Shown here piece after piece: positions 45,315-57,496 of a stretch of DNA of 64,000 bases. A program made the position numbers and the translations under genes. The notes beneath the pieces were generated by a model, which ran no database searches, was not told where the DNA came from, and saw nothing but the letters and a program-made list of their open reading frames with translations. The stretch is from Cladophialophora immunda. Its lineage: Eukaryota > Ascomycota > Eurotiomycetes > Chaetothyriales > Herpotrichiellaceae. The stretch is taken from assembly GCF_000835495.1 (NCBI RefSeq), contig NW_015622543.1:3138463-3202462 (forward strand), read 5' to 3'. The first letter of the stretch is position 1, and each line of letters starts with the position of its first letter.

Positions 45315-47107
45315 CTATCTCAACTTGTGTTCGATTATGAACAGACTCACCACAATAGTCAGCGCGGAACACACAGTCGCCACTACGAAAGTGCCGTGTG
45401 CACCACTGACGTAGGCGTCAACAACAATCCCCTTCAACCTGCTTCCATCCCGAAGTCCCTGGACCCATCCCACGCTCTCCAGGGCTTTCTTCCTGACGTA
45501 TTCGAGTTCTTTGCCCGTGAGGTGTTGGGCCAGACTGTGCTCAACCATCCACCTCAAGGTGGCACTGGAAAGGCTGAAGCCGATGGTTCCGCCAATGTTA
45601 CCGCTGAGGTATATCCCCGACCCAGTGATCGCTATGTTCTCCTGAACTTGCTCGTCGTGATGGCGTTCTCCTTGCTCCTCCACCGGGGTAGCAGGGGGGC
45701 CCGCAGTCAACACCACGAACGCTGCTGCATGTACCATACCCGTTCCCAGGCCGCCGCCGATAATGTACATATCCTCGAGGACTGGCATGAAGCCAGGCTC
45801 TGTGCCCCAACGTAGACACATCATCGTATATGCACAGACAGACACAAGTCCCGCCACAAAAAAAGGAAACTTGTACCGCCCATAACGTTTGATGTACATG
45901 CCAGTTATGAGTCCGCCGACGGTATTTCCGACCACGCTCGGTAAAAGATAGCTTCCCGCGGCTGATGGGCCGACTGACAGCAAGACTTGGAAGAACAACG
46001 GAATCGAAAGACTCGCTGCGCCTTGGGCTGCATTTTGAAGGGCAAGAAGACTGTAGGATGTGAGGACCGGGCGCCTGGTGAGAAGCGACGGAGGAAATAT
46101 CGGCTCAGCGGCCCAATACGTCTCCGTGGCATAGAATAAACCGCCAAATGCGATTGTCCCAGCTGCCAGAACAAAGATTCGAGGATCGTCCCAAGCGAGC
46201 TTTTCTCCCCCGAGGCTGAAAATGAGGAGGAGTGCCACAATGGAGAGAGACAGGAAGATGGAGCCCAGAAAGTCGACCATCTTCAGCAGTTCCCAGCTCG
46301 ACTCGTGTACTCTCTCCTGGTCTCTCTTGGAACTACCATTACCCCCGAGTTTCAGCCTCCATGCCACGAGTAAGGCGCCGGCGGCGGTAAACGAGCCGAT
46401 GCATGCAAAAGCAACTCGCCATCCCAGCTTCTCGACGACAAGGCCGCCCACGGGGGCACCTAGGCTCCGTCCGATTGTTTGGACAACGTTGACGTAGCTT
46501 CGGTAGACTGCCACTTCCCTTAACGGCACGACGTCGGTGATGATGATAGATACGAGACACACAAGACCGGCGCCTCCGGCGCCTCCGATCACGCGACCGA
46601 CGATGATTTGCCGAATGTCGCGCGAAACAGCACAAATGCAGCTTCCCAAGGCATAGAGCAGATATGCGGCGATCAGAAGCCTTTTGCGGCCGAAGATATT
46701 ACTCAGTTTACCGTACAGCGGCTGGGAGGCGCACATGGCAAGCATGTAGGATATAAGCAGCCAAGAACCATCTCGAAATGCGTGGAGCTCCGAGGAAATC
46801 TGCGGGTACGTGGCGACCATGAAGGTCATGTCCACGTTGGCAACCAAGACACCGGTGAATAGTACAGACAGCATCGACATGATTTCGAACGTCAATGGTT
46901 TTTTGGGAGCCTCGTCGCCGCTCGAATCAGACTCGGTCTGCCGATGACAAGTTCAAGTATTAGCTCCAGGTCTGTACTGTCGTTGGGAGACTTTTGCAGT
47001 TATTGCGGGATGGCACGTACCGAGGCAGCATCTGATTCCAGACTCTGGCTGTTGTTTATAATCAGCGGAGTTGTCTCGTCGAGTGTGGGAAGAGAAGAAG
47101 TCTGCAT
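45315..47107 (-). CDS. MFS transporter E, DHA2 (vacuolar basic amino-acid/drug) family
   Basis: Two exons. Exon 1 (47107 to about 47021, MQTSSLPTLDETTPLI) encodes a short hydrophilic tail with an acidic dileucine-like ETTPLI signal. The intron (donor GTACGT) leads to TESDSSGDEAPKKPLTFEIM and then one frame to the stop at 45315. About 14 membrane helices are expected. The signatures are GKLSNIFGRKRLL between helices 2 and 3, GRVIGGAGGAGL in helix 4 and RSLGAPVGGLVVEKLGWRVAF in helix 5 (antiporter motif C). The N-terminal tail and motif set resemble the Fnx1/VBA vacuolar transporters and drug/H+ antiporters. It may sequester or export a toxic intermediate. It is divergent to the sulfatase gene. 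Confidence 0.88.
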
Positions 47108-47654
47108 GGTTGCGGATGTTTCCTTGTGCCCCAGGCTTCCTGTGCGAAGAGGCGAACGAAGAAAACGTCGGGGAGAATGCACAAGGAACAAAGCTATAGA
47201 CAGGAGTTTCAACGAGAGGATATGGAGGTTGAGAAACGCGTTATGTTCCTATAAAGATCGCCGGCGTATTTGAACAGGCCTAAATTGTATTCGAATTGCT
47301 CCAAACTCCATACGCCAGAGGTAGAGGTTCTCAATCCCCTCAAGCTAAGTAGGTACTCAACTGGGGAATCTGCAATGTCACACCCCTCTGTTTATAAAAT
47401 GGATACTTTAGGAGGACCTAAGGGTACCCGCTTATGCAAAGTCACATGTGGACCCAGCGTTGTCAAGAAACTGAGGCTAGCTACATATTACATACACCCA
47501 TGTAATATATGGGGTATTTTAGTGCCTGCCATAGGGTACAACTGTCACCTGCGCGATTGGTTCCTCTCCCTATTGTATTTGACTTAAAGGAGTTGGAAGG
47601 CTCAGGGTTAGGGCATCGCTTCACGCTGTGTGAGCTGAGGTGAGAAGCTCTGCA
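47108..47654. promoter_or_regulatory. divergent upstream region DHA2 MFS / sulfatase
   Basis: Separates the starts of two oppositely directed genes. No gene seen. Confidence 0.45.
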
Positions 47655-49791
47655 ATGATGAGGCCTACAGTCATGATTTCACCGCCCGCTTACCTTTGTG
47701 CTACTGTCCTACTGCTGGCTGCGCAGTCTCTCGGCCTCGATGCTGCTGTGCCCAAGAAGCCGAACATCTTGTTCATATTGACCGACGATCAAGACTTGCA
47801 CATGGAATCCCTGGTACGCCGACCGAATGCAAAATCCAGCGAGCGGCATGGACTGGCCCGCTGACTCTGACTAGCAACATATGCCATTCCTGCAACAGCA
47901 TCTTGTGTATGAAGGGACTTCGTTCTCAAACCACTACTGCACAGTTGCAATCTGCTGTCCGTCCCGGGCAAACCTCTGGACCGGAAGGGCGGCTCACAAT
48001 CTGAATGTCACCGATGTCTTCCCGCCTTACGGTAAGCCGACACGAAGCTCAAATGCCTGGTTTTGCACATCGCTGACCGTCCATCATCAAAGGCGGCTAC
48101 CCGAAGGTCGTCCAGGAAGGTATCAACGACGACTACCTGCCAATATGGCTACAAGAAGCTGGGTACAACACCTACTATTCGGGGAAATTATGGAACGCGC
48201 ACACGGTCGATAACTACGATGCCCCTCTCGTACGTGGCTTCAATCTGTCTGACTTTACACTCGACCCGTTCACCTACGATTACTGGGATCTTCACACGTC
48301 GCGCAATGGCGAACCACCCGTCGGCTACCCTGGACGCTATTCTCCTGATGTCACGGCCGAAAAGGCATACGAACTTTTAGAAGAAGCAACGCGGCATAAA
48401 GAACCTTGGTTCCTCGGAGTGGCACCGATTGCACCTCACTCCCACGCGACGCAAGACCCAGCCGGCAAATTCGAGATTGGCGCGCCTAAATACGCAGAGC
48501 GCCATGCCCATCTCTTCAAAGACTACCGTATCCCCAGAACCCCGAATTTCAATCCCGAGAAGGTAGGCTCAGAGAGACATCGAGGATGAATTGGAACACG
48601 TGTAAAATCCGTGCTAACCTCGTCCTCCCGCTTTTAGCAAGGTGGTGTATCCTGGATGAAAGGCCTCCACCGTCTGAACAGCACTGTAATTGCCTATAAC
48701 GACGAGTTTCAGCGGTCTCGTCTGCGGGCTCTACAGTCGGTCGATGAGATGGTTGACAAGCTCGTCCAGAAACTCCGCCAAAAGAACGTTCTTGAAGACA
48801 CGTATATCATCTACACGACAGACAACGGATATCACATCTCTCAACACCGTAACAGACCTTCCCTGGAAATACATGTGCCGGAGGCTGACTTGACCCAAGG
48901 ATTGCACCCTGGAAAAGAGTGCGGATACGAGACCGATATTCACATCCCACTCATCATCCGCGGACCCGGTGTCCAACGCGGCCATGTTTCCAAAGCAGTG
49001 AGTTCGCACTCGGACGTTGCGCCGACAATCATGTCGCTTGTCGGAAAGTCAAGGGACAACTTTGACGGATTGCCAATCGACATCGCCGATGAGGCTACAT
49101 GTGATGCAGAGAGAACGGAACATATAAATATCGAATACTGGGGCTTCGCCGTCCCAGAGAGTATATGGGGCAAATACGGTGATGGCGGATATGACGACAA
49201 CATCAGCGACAACACGTTTGGAGTGAACAACACGTACAAAGGTCTCCGCTTGATCGGTGAGGACTACAGCCTCTATTACTCGGTTTGGTGCACCGGGGAA
49301 AAAGAATACTACGATCTCAAGGTAAGCAGGCGTGAAAGAGGGGCCCTCTAAAAGTTCTCTAAGTCTTGTTACTTAGCGTTTTGGTAAAACAGCTCGATCC
49401 TTTTCAACTGGACAATTATTTCGGTGACGATGCGGCTGACCTGACGGCCGCATACGAGCTACAAGGACGTGGGTTTGAGCAAATCTGGCACCGTCTCGAC
49501 GCGCTCATGATGGTGCTGAAGTCATGTAAAGGGAAGGAATGTACCGACCCGTGGGAAGTCTTGCACCCGCACGGTGACATCAAAACGTTGAAGGATGCCC
49601 TGGCTGTCGATTTTGACGCCTTTTACGCCGACCAGGTCAGGGTACAATTTGAGTCTTGCCAATTAGGGTATATATTGGACGCCGAGGGGCCACAGAAGGC
49701 GAACGTCTACGAGCAATCGTCGAACGGTTACACGGACCTCCGGAAGCAGCCTTCCTTTACGTACCAGGGTCCGTGGTCCGTTTGGACATGA
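47655..49791 (+). CDS. secreted sulfatase (arylsulfatase-type)
   Basis: Six or seven exons from ATG 47655. A signal peptide is present (hydrophobic CATVLLLAAQSL), followed by PNILFILTDDQD, the metal-binding start of the alkaline-phosphatase-like fold. The second exon (from 47875) gives the sulfatase signature CCPSRANLWTGR; its first Cys is the formylglycine precursor. Later come YSGKLWN (catalytic Lys), APIAPHSHA, YTTDNGYHISQHR (metal Asp-Asn) and HIPLIIRGPG. Introns lie near 47814-47874, 48032-48090, 48564-48639, 48849-48899 (51 bases, multiple of three, no stop) and 49322-49393. Fungal members hydrolyse aryl or alkyl sulfate esters outside the cell and are often induced by sulfur limitation. 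Here it might desulfate the substrate before uptake. Confidence 0.9.
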
Positions 49792-50265
49792 AGGCAAAAA
49801 GTACGAGAGGCCCGGCGTTGCTCAACTAGCAAATAGCCGTCGGGTGGGATGGCAGACGATGACTGCAAAAAATGGTTGTTTCCGGCATTCGACAACCAAA
49901 TGTATTTGAGTCTACCGCATTCCAGAAATACAAAGCAGTCTCGTGTTCTTGGTCCAATCACCCCCTTGTCGCATTCATACCCGAATAGTTCTTGGGGTTA
50001 GATCGCTGCAGTGTTGGCGGGTATCAATTCCTGTGTGCTCAGTTCCCATCCGGTCCAACGGCGAGATGCTCGGGTCTGGAAACGGAAATGGACTTTGGAG
50101 AGGTCAAGATTCGCCGCTGAGTTCTATGGTTTAATCAGTGGAGTTAAGGGCGCTTTCCAAAAGCATTCTGATCGTATGAATGCCATTGGCATAAGTTATC
50201 TAGATCTTGCTGAATAGCCCTCACCTTCCTGGCGGTTGATATAGGCCAGCGTCTAGGAAAATCAT
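49792..50265. other. convergent intergenic region
   Basis: Between the 3' ends of the sulfatase and BVMO2. No gene seen. Confidence 0.5.
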
Positions 50266-52303
50266 CTAGGCACCTGGCTGCGTCACGTAGTAGCCCAAGT
50301 CGCTCCCCTCTTGCTCTCGACTTGTCTTCCCGTTGCCGAAATACGAAAAGCGATTGCCTGTGGTGTACTTGATATCCCAGTCCTCCCATCGCGGCTCCGC
50401 CATTGCCTCCAGGAAATGGAGCGCGCTGCCAGGCCAGGGCCCCCAGACCTTACCATCGACCTGACCATTCTTGTACCACGATCGACAGCCACTGGTCCAG
50501 GTCAAATCTTTCATCAACGAGTCCTTGTACTCTTGGAAGTCGTCAACCGCCTCCTGTTTTGGCGACACGGATTTAATTCCTTGCCGCTGCATCTTAGCGA
50601 CCAGATCGAAAATGTAGGACATGGTCCGCTCGAGACACGGCACGAAGGTGCCATTGGCCAGGGGACAGTTTGGCCCGGTGGCAACTGATACACGGTCATC
50701 ATCAGAAGGTGCTGGGGAAAAGGCCACGTGCGCGAGGTATGAAAACTCACAGAAAAAGTTGGGGAAGCCAGTTGCGCCGATGGAGAGGTAGGACTTGGGC
50801 TCATCCTTCCAGACCTCTCTTAGATCTTGCTGTTCCCCAACGACAGGAAAGGCAGGTCGAAAGGACGTATCGAATCCAGTAGCACACACAATCGCGTCGA
50901 TGTCTGTGTACCGTGTTCCGTCCTCCATCTCCATGCCGTCCGGGGTGATCCTCAGAATCTGTCCCGTCTCTATCGTCACATTATCCTCGGCGAGAGATTC
51001 AAGATAATTATGTCCTGGAGTGACCCTAGCGGTAGGTTGAGCACTGGGATATTCAAAGGGAAGGGATATGCCAGGGAAATTCTTACCTCCGGCACCCCAC
51101 CGCAAAGTTGGGGACGAGCTTGTCCGCGAGGTATGCTTTATTCCCCAGCCTCTGCTTCATGTTGTTGCGGAAATGCTGCATCGCGTCCTTCTGCATCTGG
51201 GACTCTTTGAAAAATAGGTCGAAGACCTGGTTCATGGTCGTTTCGACACGCTTTCGATACTCCAGAAACCCCTTTGGATTGCCTGCCCATGCGGATTTCT
51301 GTTCCTCCGTAAATACTTGCTCGCGGCCCTCGGGAGCAAACTCTTGACCAAATTCAGGAGTGATCCAGGTTGGCGATCGGTTGAATGACACCAGATGGCT
51401 CGCAACTAGGGTAGATAGAATTAGCCTGACAGTCTAGTCATGGTTTTCCTCTCAAATGCATACCAGCTCGTAGGATTGGCACAATCTGAATAGCCGATGA
51501 GCCATTTCCAATCACCGCAACTTTTTTCCCCGTGAAATCGAACGAGTCGTCCCATCTAGCCGAGTGAACCTTGTGGCCCTTATAAGTGTCGAGTCCGTGA
51601 ATGTCGGGCCATTTCCACTTACTGTGCCACTTTCGTTAGTTCGTCTTCAAAGGTTGTTGTCTGAGGGGGGCTGTCACTTACTTGAGAAAACCAGTTGCAT
51701 TGATGACAACTTCAGCTTGGTCGGTGAATGTACGTGACTGGGCCAAGTCCTCCACCCCGAGCTGCCAAATGCTCTGCTTCTTGTCCCAGACAGCGCCCAC
51801 CACGCGGTGATTCACGCGTAAATAGTCGTATACCCCATATGCTTTAGCTCGCCCTTGGTAGTATTCACATATCTCGGGAGCCCCCACGTAGGCTCTGGAC
51901 CAATTCGGATTCCCTTCCCACGAAAATGTGTATCCGTGTGCTGGCACGTCGCAGGCGCATCTAGCATTGAAGCGTCAGTATTGACATTGTCGGTCGCATC
52001 GCCCTCCTTTCTGATGACATACCCTGGGTATCTGTTTTCTAACCAAGTTCCACCAACATCGGCATTTTTCTCGTATATGGTTAGATTGACTGGAAGCCCT
52101 TCAAAGCGCTCTTTGAAAAGCTTGACAGCAGCAATGCCTGCGATGCCCGCTCCGATGATGATGATACGTAAAGGACGAGGTTGACCGAGTACATGCTTTG
52201 GGTATTGGAATTCGTCCAGGCCGACATGGTTGCCGTTCACTTCTGTTGCTGCGGCCGGAGTTTCTGAGACGAACTCCAGTGTGCTGCCCTGAGATATTGC
52301 CAT
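50266..52303 (-). CDS. Baeyer-Villiger-type flavin monooxygenase 2
   Basis: Six exons, all junctions restoring family sequence. Exon 1 (ATG 52303) has the FAD motif GAGIAG and GTWLENRYPG. It joins near 52025/51962 to CACDVPAHGYTFSW, then near 51681/51626 to NKWKWPDIHGLDTYKGHKVHSARWDD, which includes a complete fingerprint (YxGxxxHxxxW). The NADPH motif GNGSSA follows. Later junctions give RA-VASHLVSFNRSP, GCRR-VTPGHNYLE and NFF-FATGPNC. ATGFDTSF is present. The C-terminus (SCRSWYKNGQVDGKVWGPWPGS) matches the fungal StcW/AusC-like group. It probably oxidises a bulky ketone to an ester or lactone using FAD, NADPH and O2. Divergent to SDR4, an obvious alcohol-to-ketone partner. Unlike BVMO1 and BVMO3 it is intron-rich. 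Confidence 0.92.
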
Positions 52304-53055
52304 GTTGGGAGCCTTAGCACATATGCCGGTGCCGCACGACGCTCAGGATGTAATCTATCTAGCTATCGAGACGATATGAGTTCCTCAAGAATATTCGATT
52401 GGGCCACCGATGCATGTTAAAGTCTAGGAAGATAATGATAATTAGCTACATCGGAGGCTTTCGGCGGGTGCAGTTCCCCAAGTCTTGCCGTCATAATACT
52501 TCTCCGCGAACATTACAACATTGCAGGCTTCCCTTTGGCAGTGCTGGGGGTCTGCTATCCAGGCCGGGGATGGTGTTGTTTGACCTTAAAATGGAAATTC
52601 TCCTCATTGGTGCCTCTCGCCCCTCCAAGAGCTGTTCAACGTAAACCAGCGCTACGAGTGATCCAATGATTTAAGCGGAGTAATAGCACTTCAACTTGCC
52701 ACGATATTGGTCACTCAAGCCTCTTGGGAGCGGAAACATGCGGAAATCATGACTACTGCTATTCTTTCTTCGTAGTCTAGGCTCAGTAGAATGCGTGGAG
52801 AACTATAGCCTCTCCTTGCGGAGGATCCCACTCACCCGCTGTTTTTTCGGAGTTCTTCGATATCCGTTTTAATATTCCCATCTCGAATAGCCGAAGCGGA
52901 CTTTACTGGTCGTAGCCTTACAACAGGACACAACCAGGCCAGAGCCTGTTGGCATCCGAACTTACATAATTCCAGGAAATTGACAGTCCGTGGGCATTCT
53001 GTTCAGACAGAGAGCTGTGGCTTGGACAGACTAGCTTGAACAGTACATTATCCGA
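52304..53055. promoter_or_regulatory. shared divergent upstream region BVMO2 / SDR4
   Basis: A 752-base stretch between divergent oxidoreductase genes. Several GCGGAA-type half sites occur around 52733-52750. No gene seen. Confidence 0.45.
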
Positions 53056-54090
53056 ATGGCGTCTCTGGATGGTAAAGTGGTCAGTGCAGTCTCCAGGGGT
53101 AACCAAGAAAGGAAGCGGTGGATGAGCTTACTAAATGTTGCCCAGGTTGCATTGACTGGCGGCGCCAGTGGCATAGGCCTGGAGACCGCTAAGCTCCTTG
53201 CTGAACGAGGGGCCGTTCTCTCCATCGCAGACGTCAATCAACAGGGTCTCGACGATGCTCTCAAAGCTATCAAAGGAGACAAACACATCACGACCGTTGT
53301 GGATGTCCGAGACGGCGCCCAGGTTCAGAATTGGATCGTGAAAACAGTGCAGCAATTCGGCAAGTTGGACAGTGGGGTAAACCTCGCTGGTGTTGCGCGA
53401 ATGCAAGCCCCCATCACAGAAGAAACCGATGACGACTGGGAATTCATGATGGGCGTCAATGGCAAAGGCGTCTTTCACTGCATGAGGGAGCAGTTGAAGC
53501 ATATGAAAAGCGGAGGAAGTATCGTGAGTGCCTCAATGTGCCCATTTCCATTTCCTCTACCGAAAGAGCGACTTGCTTCAAATCTTTATTTCGCTGGCCA
53601 AAAGCTTTCGGGATCTAAGAATGTCGCAGGTCAATGCTGCAAGCATCCAGGGAATGATAGGCTGCGCGAACACGTCCATTTACGCGGCCTCCAAAGCCGT
53701 GGTCATTAGTATGACAAAATCGGTGGCAAGAGAAGTGGGCCCACGCAACATCAGAGTCAATTGCATTGCTCCAGGTAGGCGAGATATCCCTCTACCCTTT
53801 GCTTCGCGCGCGAAAGATCAAGTCCGTTCATGGATGGGGTTTTTGTCATATTCTCTCCATTGCCCTTCCATCAGGCTAACAAAGGCGTAAAATACTCAAC
53901 AGGCGTCGTCAAGACCCCGTTGCTGGACCCATTCGAGAAAGGTGGTCAAAAAGTGCCTACTACAATGCAGTGCTTTGACAGGCAGGCCCATCCCATAGAG
54001 ATCGCCCGAGTCATTGCTTTCCTCGTAAGCGATGAGGCATCCTATGTCACTGGTAGCAACTACCCAGTAGACGGTGGCACGACTGCTTGA
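53056..54090 (+). CDS. short-chain dehydrogenase/reductase 4
   Basis: Four exons from ATG 53056. The first intron (53080-53145, 66 bases) is a multiple of three without a stop; removing it restores MASLDGKV-VALTGGASGIG. The cofactor motif is TGGASGIG with ADVN (NAD preference). NLAGV, an NAAS serine strand and the catalytic YAASK follow after a second intron (about 53524-53621). The third intron after NCIAP joins GVVKTPLLDPF. The C-terminus LVSDEASYVTGSNYPVDGGTTA is canonical. It is similar to SDR2 and shares the intron position after the N-x-(V/I)-A-P motif. Divergence from BVMO2 suggests that it makes that enzyme's ketone substrate. Confidence 0.9.
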
Positions 54091-55284
54091 ATTCGTGGGT
54101 GCAGGTGTGAGAAAGCGGGCGAGAGACAGGGCGGAGAATCTAAGATTGGGCCTCTTACAGCGTGGTAGTTGACTGCCTGTCTAGTTAAGACGTAGCTCGA
54201 ATTGTTTTCTCCCCTCCAGCATCCACGGGTAGATAGACATCAAGCTATTCATTAGGAAGAATCTTTGGAATGCTCGCTGTGCCCGAATGTGGTCTCCAGG
54301 TTGCTTGCCAGGTGGTTTAACTGAGAAGCCTTCGGGACTGTAGACGACTGAGGGTCACCCTTGCGCTATTGAGGCAGCAGGGTCTGGCCACTTGAATCAG
54401 TAAGACTATCCCATGTTGCGACCTAGTCGGGCAGGTCGTGGATGACATGGGTGATACCAGCTACGAGGAGCAGACACACTTCGACAAGCCTCTCCAACTC
54501 GAAGGCCAGCAACACAGCCTCCCAATCATCATATTTTCCGCCAGCCCCGCACCAATAGTTCCGTCTTTTCCGATGAGCCCAAAGCAGTTAGTATTGTTCA
54601 CAATGATGTGGGGCTGGATGAAATGCGACCTTGTCACTCCCCACGGGGTGATCGTGGAGAAATCAGACATCGAAGCACATGTTGCCCTCGTCACGGGCTC
54701 TTGGCAGTCGTTTGGGAGGGACTTAATTGACCTGTGAAGGAGATTCGATGAAATATACCACAAAGTACACGACATTCAATGCAGAGTTCGGATCTCCCGA
54801 ACGCACAGCAAGATATACGTCTTCGTTTTCTCGCATGATAGGGACCTATTTGACATGCCCAGTAATTATTCGATCTCAATACCCTGAATCATGATAGACT
54901 ACCAACCCAAAAGCGTACAATGTCCTATAGCAATCTTTTCTATGGGAAAACCACGGTAGGCGGAAATGGCGGACGCGGCTGAAGATGGCTTGGAGTATTG
55001 TGCGGAATGAGGGGTTAGACCGCAACCTTCCCGTTGAGCAATGTAAGTGAAGCCAAAAGATCTTACGATACTCCTCATCTTCGCATAAATCTTCCTTTAC
55101 TCGCTTTCCTCTTCTCAAGCCCTGTCGATAAGGTAGCGAGAGAATCGAAATTTTGGAAAAGTCACAGCCTTGAACGAGTGTGCTGCCTTTTCCCATCAGG
55201 TGGCTACTGCTACTGGTCAATTGATCAACTCGGGTCCGTAACGACTACACTCAGTGGGAAACATCATTGCCTTGCCCACACAGG
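54091..55284. other. intergenic region SDR4 / MFS C
   Basis: About 1.2 kb. An open frame at 54438-54737 (99 residues) could not be placed in any family and is not called. GGCGGAA lies at 54959-54965, about 320 bases before the MFS C start. Confidence 0.45.
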
Positions 55285-56910
55285 ATGACGAATAGACCCC
55301 AAGAAGCGCCGCCGGCAATGGAGGCGCACTCCAATGAGACCACAGTCTCCGTGGAGAAGCGAAAACGGCATTTCGGACCAAGGATGATCTTCAGCGTTGT
55401 CATCATGTGTATGGGTACCCTCACTTACTCATACGGCGCTGGAGTAATTGCGACTACCATTGGACAGCCCTCGTTCTACTCCTATATGAAGCTCAACAAC
55501 GGCCCTCAGACGTCTGCAATCATCGGCGCCACGACAGCTTTGTACTACGCTGGTGGTATCTTCGGTGCCTTCGGTGCGAACTTCGTCGCAGACCGCTGGG
55601 GAAGAAAGGCATCGATATACACCGGCGCGCTTACTTCGCTTGCTGCGGCCGCTCTCTGCGCCGGCTCCGTTCACATCGCTATGTTCATTGTGTTCCGGTT
55701 TCTATACGGAGTCGGTGGCTTCATGCTGCTGATGACCGTCCCTCTGTGGATCACGGAGGTTGTACCAGCAGAGGTTCGCGGGGCATTCGCGCAGTGTCAT
55801 GGAGTGTGCACGTCCCTCGGCTACTTCCTCTCCAGCTACGTGGGCGTGGGATTCTACACGAACGGCTCCATCAAAGGGCTCAATTCGTGGCGAGGCCCGC
55901 TCGCATTAGGCGCTCTTCCGCCAGTGCTCTTCCTCTGCGGCCTGTGGTGGGTGCCAGAGTCTCCCCGGTTCCTGCTGCTGAAGGAACGCACCAGCAAGGC
56001 ATGGGAAATCGTGCGCCGGTTCCACTCGGCGCCAGGAGACTCGGACCACCGCTACGCACAGATCGAGATGTTCCAGATGAAGAACCAGATCGAGCTGGAT
56101 CGCACTCTGCCTACCTCTTGGCTCTTCATGTTCAAGACACCCTCGATGCGGAAGCGCATGTGCATGACCGTCTTTATTGTCTTTGCAGTCCTGTCGAGCG
56201 GCAACCTCTGCGTCGCGACCTACGCTACCGTGATCATGAGCCATTCCGGCTGGGATCCGCTTGCCCAACTGAATATCCAAGCTGGAATGATGGCGGCTGT
56301 TATGCCCGGCATCTTTGCTGCCATATTCTTCACCGAGAGACTTCGGCGCCCGACCCTGGTCATGATCGGTTTACTTGGAGAAACCATCGTACTCGCTTGC
56401 TACACGGGCGTCGCGGCAAGTTTCAATCTGGCCGACGCTCAACACAAATCCGCCCAGATTGCCTGCGTCGCCTTGCTCTATCTTTTCTCCATGTTCTCGG
56501 CTGCCTTCACCGAGGGGCCAATGTCGTATTGGGCGGCCGAGTTCTACCCCACGCACCTGCGTGCTCGGGGCCAAACGATACAGGTGGTGAGCTACGGAGC
56601 ATTCAGCATTCTCTGGGGTCAGTCGGGACCAACGGCGATCGCCAACATTGGCTGGAGATTCTTCTTGGTGTTTATCTGCATCACGGTCGTGACTGCTTTC
56701 ATCATCTACTGGTACTTCCCAGACACCCAGGGCAAGAGTCTGGAAGAGATGGCTCTTCTGTTCGGCGACGACGACCTTGTGGTCGTCCGGCAGCAGGATA
56801 TCCACGTCGATTCTGATCATCACATCGTTGGTACAGTCCACAAGGACAAGGAGGGACAAGCCATCGTGGTGAATTTGGAGGATATCAACGATGCTAAAGA
56901 GTCCGCATAG
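55285..56910 (+). CDS. MFS transporter C, sugar-porter family
   Basis: A single frame of about 541 residues from ATG 55285 (MTNRPQEAPPAMEAHS). It has about 12 membrane helices with ADRWGRKASIY, PESPRFLLLKER, FTERLRRPTLVMIGL, a helix 10 block (FTEGPMSYWAAEFYPTHLRARGQ) and FPDTQGKSLEEMALLFGDDDLVVV. It is the intronless paralogue of MFS B: the two share the FGPRMIFSVVIMC-like start, AALCAGSVHIAMFIVFRF and the same C-terminal tail pattern. Likely a proton symporter in the plasma membrane for a substrate of the right-hand gene set; solute unknown. Confidence 0.92.
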   Translation: MTNRPQEAPPAMEAHSNETTVSVEKRKRHFGPRMIFSVVIMCMGTLTYSYGAGVIATTIGQPSFYSYMKLNNGPQTSAIIGATTALYYAGGIFGAFGANFVADRWGRKASIYTGALTSLAAAALCAGSVHIAMFIVFRFLYGVGGFMLLMTVPLWITEVVPAEVRGAFAQCHGVCTSLGYFLSSYVGVGFYTNGSIKGLNSWRGPLALGALPPVLFLCGLWWVPESPRFLLLKERTSKAWEIVRRFHSAPGDSDHRYAQIEMFQMKNQIELDRTLPTSWLFMFKTPSMRKRMCMTVFIVFAVLSSGNLCVATYATVIMSHSGWDPLAQLNIQAGMMAAVMPGIFAAIFFTERLRRPTLVMIGLLGETIVLACYTGVAASFNLADAQHKSAQIACVALLYLFSMFSAAFTEGPMSYWAAEFYPTHLRARGQTIQVVSYGAFSILWGQSGPTAIANIGWRFFLVFICITVVTAFIIYWYFPDTQGKSLEEMALLFGDDDLVVVRQQDIHVDSDHHIVGTVHKDKEGQAIVVNLEDINDAKESA

Positions 56911-57496
56911 TCAACCGCAATCCATCTGTCTCCGTACGCCTGATATGTCAAACGAGAACGGCGGCACAGGGCGTTGGCTTGCGAATCGTATAGTACAGAG
57001 ATGCAGATTGGTGAAATTCCTTGCGCAACAGCGTATCTGATCGTAAAGCGCGATTCCGACCCTAATTATAAAGGGGACTCTACCATAATAAAGGAATTCT
57101 CGAGCCGCTTGTGGGGATATCGTTGGCTAAGAATGCTGGCTGCTTTGCAACCGTGATCTGTTGAACTGATCCGTACAGCATGGAGCACGCCGTGACTCGT
57201 TCTTCCGCACGCACTTTGCCTGGTGTTGCACGATAACGGCGGATGAAGATATCCTCTTGCTTTATGGATTGATCCGCTTAGGGCCAACTATACCTACCGG
57301 TCCGTGGTCTGACTTACTCCTTGCACAGCTTGCCGATAACTGTCTTCATTCACCTTGTCTGTGCGCTGCTCAGAAGGCCCGCCTTAGCTACAACAGAGGC
57401 TTCCTCCATCACCCTACTCGGCGCTGTTCTTCCCGACCCGAAAAGGACGGTCCCCCATCCTCCTTTCACATCGCCTCCACCCTTGCTGGATGCACC
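56911..57496. other. intergenic region MFS C / SnoaL-like 2
   Basis: No separate gene. The reading frame of the next gene is open upstream to 57257, but the conserved domain begins after ATG 57497. Confidence 0.45.

Noticed and set aside
54438..54737. Rightward frame of 99 codons considered as a small gene
   Set aside because: No family resemblance, no paired exon and no clear start context; left as unexplained intergenic sequence.
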